This document shows positions 61,215 through 64,000 of a stretch of 64,000 nt of DNA, piece after piece. This DNA comes from Gracilaria gracilis (lineage: Eukaryota > Rhodophyta > Florideophyceae > Gracilariales > Gracilariaceae). Location of the stretch: the NCBI GenBank assembly GCA_030374805.1, contig JARGSG010000225.1:930001-994000 (forward strand), written 5' to 3'. Each line of letters begins with the position of its first letter. Within the stretch, counting starts at the first letter, position 1. The notes under the pieces are model-generated. The model was not told the origin of the DNA. It did not search any database and saw only the letters and a program-made list of their open reading frames with translations. The translations under genes and the position numbers were made by a program.

Positions 61215-63359
61215 ATGTCTGATGGTGTGGACCCACTCTCCTCGGCCGGCATGTCCGAGCTCGCCAACTTCGTCATCCGTCCGCCTCGAGCTCACTATTC
61301 TCGCGCCGAACTCGGAGACCGCGAGTTCGTGCTTGATGGCGTTGCTGCGCGCCGCGTCGACTCTTCTTTGATTAACCCGCGCGGATTGGAGCTGCAGGTA
61401 TCTCGATACACGCCGCTTCATATGGCGGAGGACGCACCCACTGTCGTGTACCTTCATGGTAACGGCTCGTGCAGAGCCGAAGCGGCCATGTTACTTCCGC
61501 TCATTATCCCGTACGGCTTTTCGCTCTTTGCGTTCGATTTTTCCGGGAGCGGCAGAAGCGAAGGTGAATACATCTCCCTCGGTGTTTGGGAACGCCATGA
61601 TGTGGCTACCGTCGTCGAACACCTTGTTTCGGTCGGTGTTCAATCCATTGTCTTGTGGGGGCACAGCATGGGAGCTGCCACTGCCCTCATGTACTCTGGA
61701 CTGGAAGAGCGCTCCAATTGCGTCAAGGGTCTCATTCTAGACTCTCCATTCGCCAGTTTTGAGAAGCTTGCTCAGTTTTTGGTGTCCGAGATGCGTGTTC
61801 CGATCGGACTCTCGCGCAAGTTGATATTGTCGGTGGGCGTTCGTGCCGTCAGAAAGATTGTCCGAGACCGCGCCGGTTTTGACGTTATGGACATCAACCC
61901 ACTGTCGGCCACAAAGAACATACCCCCGACGCTGCCAGCACTTTTCCTGCATGGCACGTCGGATGCTGTCGTGCCACTTTCACACGGTGAAATGCTGTTC
62001 AAACACTACCCGAGTGAAGACAAGACTTGGATCCCCCTTGAGGGATTTGAGCATGATACCCAACGCCCAGAATCCTGCATGGACCGTGCGCACGTCTTTC
62101 TTCAGCGCCTACTCCCCGATTTTGTCACTGGTTCTCCACAACACATGGAACTTCTCAAAGCGCGTGGAAATTCTGCAATGCTGTCTGGTCGTTTCGACGA
62201 CTCTATTTTTGTGTACACCGAGGCGCTGAATGCGCTTTCGGAGAGTCTGACAGACACGCCGTTTGCCAAAGCAGTTGGCGAGCCCATGCAACCAGTAGCT
62301 CAGAATTTGTCCTCATCACGCCGCAATGCTGCACTTGCGGGTTTGCTCAATTCTATGAGAGGATGGCGTTCACGAGATGACTCCTCGCGCTCTCGCGGAC
62401 CGATACGTCGTGCGTCTGATGAACTCCACAAGACGTACGAGAACAATTTAGCGGACGATGCATCTCAGGTCAACACTAATCCCGAATGCTCCCGTAGCGA
62501 TAGCTCAGCGTGGAGTGGCCGTTTTGCAAGACAAAAATCCTTCTCAGCAAAAGGCGTGCTTTACAATATCAAACGCCGTGTTCGTACCGGACGTGCCTGG
62601 AAAGGAACCCAAGTTGATACAGAGACTGAAAATTCTGCGGCCAATGCTGCGGAGCCGGATGAAACTTCATCTTGTCCGGATGTCGCCAATCCGCCGTCGA
62701 GGCGTCAGAACCGGAGAACGAGTAGAACTGAACGTTCTTCAGCTCGCATTCGTCTACGTCATACGGTTAGACGCGAATCACGCCACTCTCAACAGAGTCG
62801 TACCAACTTCAAAGACAGACCGGAAGATAGCCATGACCAGCTGAGAAGCAGTTCGACCAATATTTCATGTTTTGGCAGGGGCTTTCACAATTCCGACAGA
62901 CATCGGAAGCACTTGCTAAGGCGCTCTAAACAGGATACTAACTCTGTTAGAAGGGAGGGATATGGTATTGCGGGTTTGGGCATATCAGATTGGGACATGA
63001 ACTCTGAAGTCAAAGCCCTAGCGCTGGCGCTGCTTGGAAATCGGAGTCTGGCGAGACGAAGAGTGGGAGACATTCAGGGCTCGTTGTTTGATGCAGTGAC
63101 GAGTCTGCAACTTGACCCATCATGGATCAGAGGTTATCTCCGAAAGGCTGCAGCTCTGAGGGAAGATGGGCGGCTTGAACAGGCCAGGAATGTGGTAATG
63201 GAAGGGCTTAAACAAGATTCCAATCACGCTGGTCTGATGGACATGTTGCGGAGCATTGACGAAGCGGTAGGGAAGGTTGGGGAAGAAGGCAGAGTTGAGG
63301 TTAAGATATGTGAAAGCGAGACTCAGTCGGTGCCCAGTGCGGTGGCCGGATCGTGTTGA
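61215..63359 (+). CDS. Alpha/beta hydrolase with TPR-type C-terminal segments
   Basis: A 714-residue protein whose start at 61215 sits in a strong context (GCCGCCATGTCTG). Residues 30-300 form an alpha/beta hydrolase: oxyanion HGNG (81-84), nucleophile GHSMG with Ser151, Asp250 in GTSDAVVPLSHG, and His280 in GFEHD. This is close to the ABHD17/BEM46 serine hydrolase type. A tetratricopeptide-like helix pair (about 310-343, ARGNSAMLSGRFDDSIFVYTEAL) follows. A 260-residue disordered Arg/Ser-rich insert separates it from further TPR helices (about 620-690, ALLGNRSLARRRVGDIQGSL, GYLRKAAALREDGRL). ABHD17 enzymes are depalmitoylases; the TPR segments may recruit partners such as Hsp90-type chaperones. 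The substrate is unknown. Confidence 0.88.
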   Translation: MSDGVDPLSSAGMSELANFVIRPPRAHYSRAELGDREFVLDGVAARRVDSSLINPRGLELQVSRYTPLHMAEDAPTVVYLHGNGSCRAEAAMLLPLIIPYGFSLFAFDFSGSGRSEGEYISLGVWERHDVATVVEHLVSVGVQSIVLWGHSMGAATALMYSGLEERSNCVKGLILDSPFASFEKLAQFLVSEMRVPIGLSRKLILSVGVRAVRKIVRDRAGFDVMDINPLSATKNIPPTLPALFLHGTSDAVVPLSHGEMLFKHYPSEDKTWIPLEGFEHDTQRPESCMDRAHVFLQRLLPDFVTGSPQHMELLKARGNSAMLSGRFDDSIFVYTEALNALSESLTDTPFAKAVGEPMQPVAQNLSSSRRNAALAGLLNSMRGWRSRDDSSRSRGPIRRASDELHKTYENNLADDASQVNTNPECSRSDSSAWSGRFARQKSFSAKGVLYNIKRRVRTGRAWKGTQVDTETENSAANAAEPDETSSCPDVANPPSRRQNRRTSRTERSSARIRLRHTVRRESRHSQQSRTNFKDRPEDSHDQLRSSSTNISCFGRGFHNSDRHRKHLLRRSKQDTNSVRREGYGIAGLGISDWDMNSEVKALALALLGNRSLARRRVGDIQGSLFDAVTSLQLDPSWIRGYLRKAAALREDGRLEQARNVVMEGLKQDSNHAGLMDMLRSIDEAVGKVGEEGRVEVKICESETQSVPSAVAGSC

Positions 63360-64000
63360 TCGCTGTTTGCGGCATATGACGCTACTGAATGACTGACTGC
63401 AAGTTCCGAGGTGGCTTTCGAAATCTTATGTAAACCAATACGGATTGTTCATCTCTTTGTTTACCTTCTTTTTTTAGGTGTACCGCTGGATCAACAAGTT
63501 AAGATGCCCATCGAATTCGCAAAAGCGAGCAGGAGAGTCACACGGCGAACGCGTTTGAACCCCCTGTTGTCTTGTTTGCCAACACCTTCGACACACTTGC
63601 ATCTTACCGAGAAGCTGAAACGGCGTCGTCGCAGCTGTATGTTGCGACTGTGGCATCCTTACATCCACTTGGATCTTTCGTTTTGGAATAAAAGGTGGTT
63701 TGTGAATGCAGACCAGGAGTTCAATAGGAATTGGAGCATTAGCTCGTAAGATGTACAAAACGAACGTTGTCGAGGCGATTATGCCTTCCTCCGCTCCTAG
63801 ATTGAGAAGAGCTCCATGTAGAGCAGCGTATTGCAAAGTACGTGTAGCCGGAAAGAATGCTGGTTTACATGGTGAGAGACCGTTTATAGTATACATCTCC
63901 CGCTAACTCGAAGTAATGAGTAGCGGACCGCACTAAAGGAGAAGGAAATGGACGAGAGAACATTTTGTAATCAGAAGCGATCTTTGTAGTGTTATAGTTA
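63360..64000. other. 3' flank to the window edge
   Basis: No confident gene. A minus-strand ATG-initiated frame (63474-63896, 140 codons) has a hydrophobic patch but no recognisable domain and overlaps plus-strand frames of equal quality. Confidence 0.4.

Noticed and set aside
63474-63896. 140-codon minus-strand frame with hydrophobic patch
   Set aside because: No domain and equal-quality overlapping frames on the other strand.

Overview
This is a nuclear segment from an intron-poor eukaryote. Most genes are single-exon. The introns that can be resolved (in MsrA, GRASP, FANCD2, Asterix, Yos1 and one unknown gene) are 61-184 bp long with GT-AG ends. The gene set (FANCD2, GRASP, Yos1, Asterix, NatC Lsm subunit, Nop16, BAG, ARID, GT61), lack of operons, moderate GC and lineage-restricted membrane and secreted proteins fit a florideophyte red alga of the Chondrus type. 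That placement is inference; no search could be run.

Layout. 1-12.9 kb: a Ulp1-type protease cut by the left edge, a BAG cochaperone, two paralogous membrane proteins flanking a secreted cysteine-rich protein, a glycolipid transfer protein and a Golgi-type SAM-fold protein. 12.9-19 kb: a gene-free stretch with stacked fold-back structures, then three genes on the minus strand (ARID, 4CXXC-R1 zinc finger, Nop16). 19-25.8 kb: a decayed non-LTR retroelement, NatC Lsm subunit, five-exon MsrA and a two-exon unknown. 25.8-46.2 kb is the dense core: GT61, PGK, GRASP, FANCD2, a large ARM-like protein, a DnaJ-type zinc-finger protein, a membrane lipase and a RING/P-loop fusion. 46.2-48.8 kb is GC-rich, gene-free and holds a perfect 50-bp inverted repeat. 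48.8-64 kb: an orphan poly-proline protein, two small spliced ER genes (Asterix, Yos1), three low-complexity orphans and an alpha/beta hydrolase with TPR segments.

Functional threads. Secretory pathway: Yos1, Asterix, GRASP, GT61 and the SAM-fold protein. Chromatin and genome maintenance: FANCD2, the 4CXXC-R1 protein and ARID. Lipid handling: GLTP, the class 3 lipase and the hydrolase. These are scattered single genes, not an operon or cluster.

The most notable unexplained signal is an 11-bp quasi-palindrome, TACCGTTGGTA. It occurs nine times exactly, only between genes, often 270-520 bp upstream of start codons, and travels with a second motif, TACCCTTGTA. Next are the inverted repeats at 47.1 kb and 13.1-13.5 kb.
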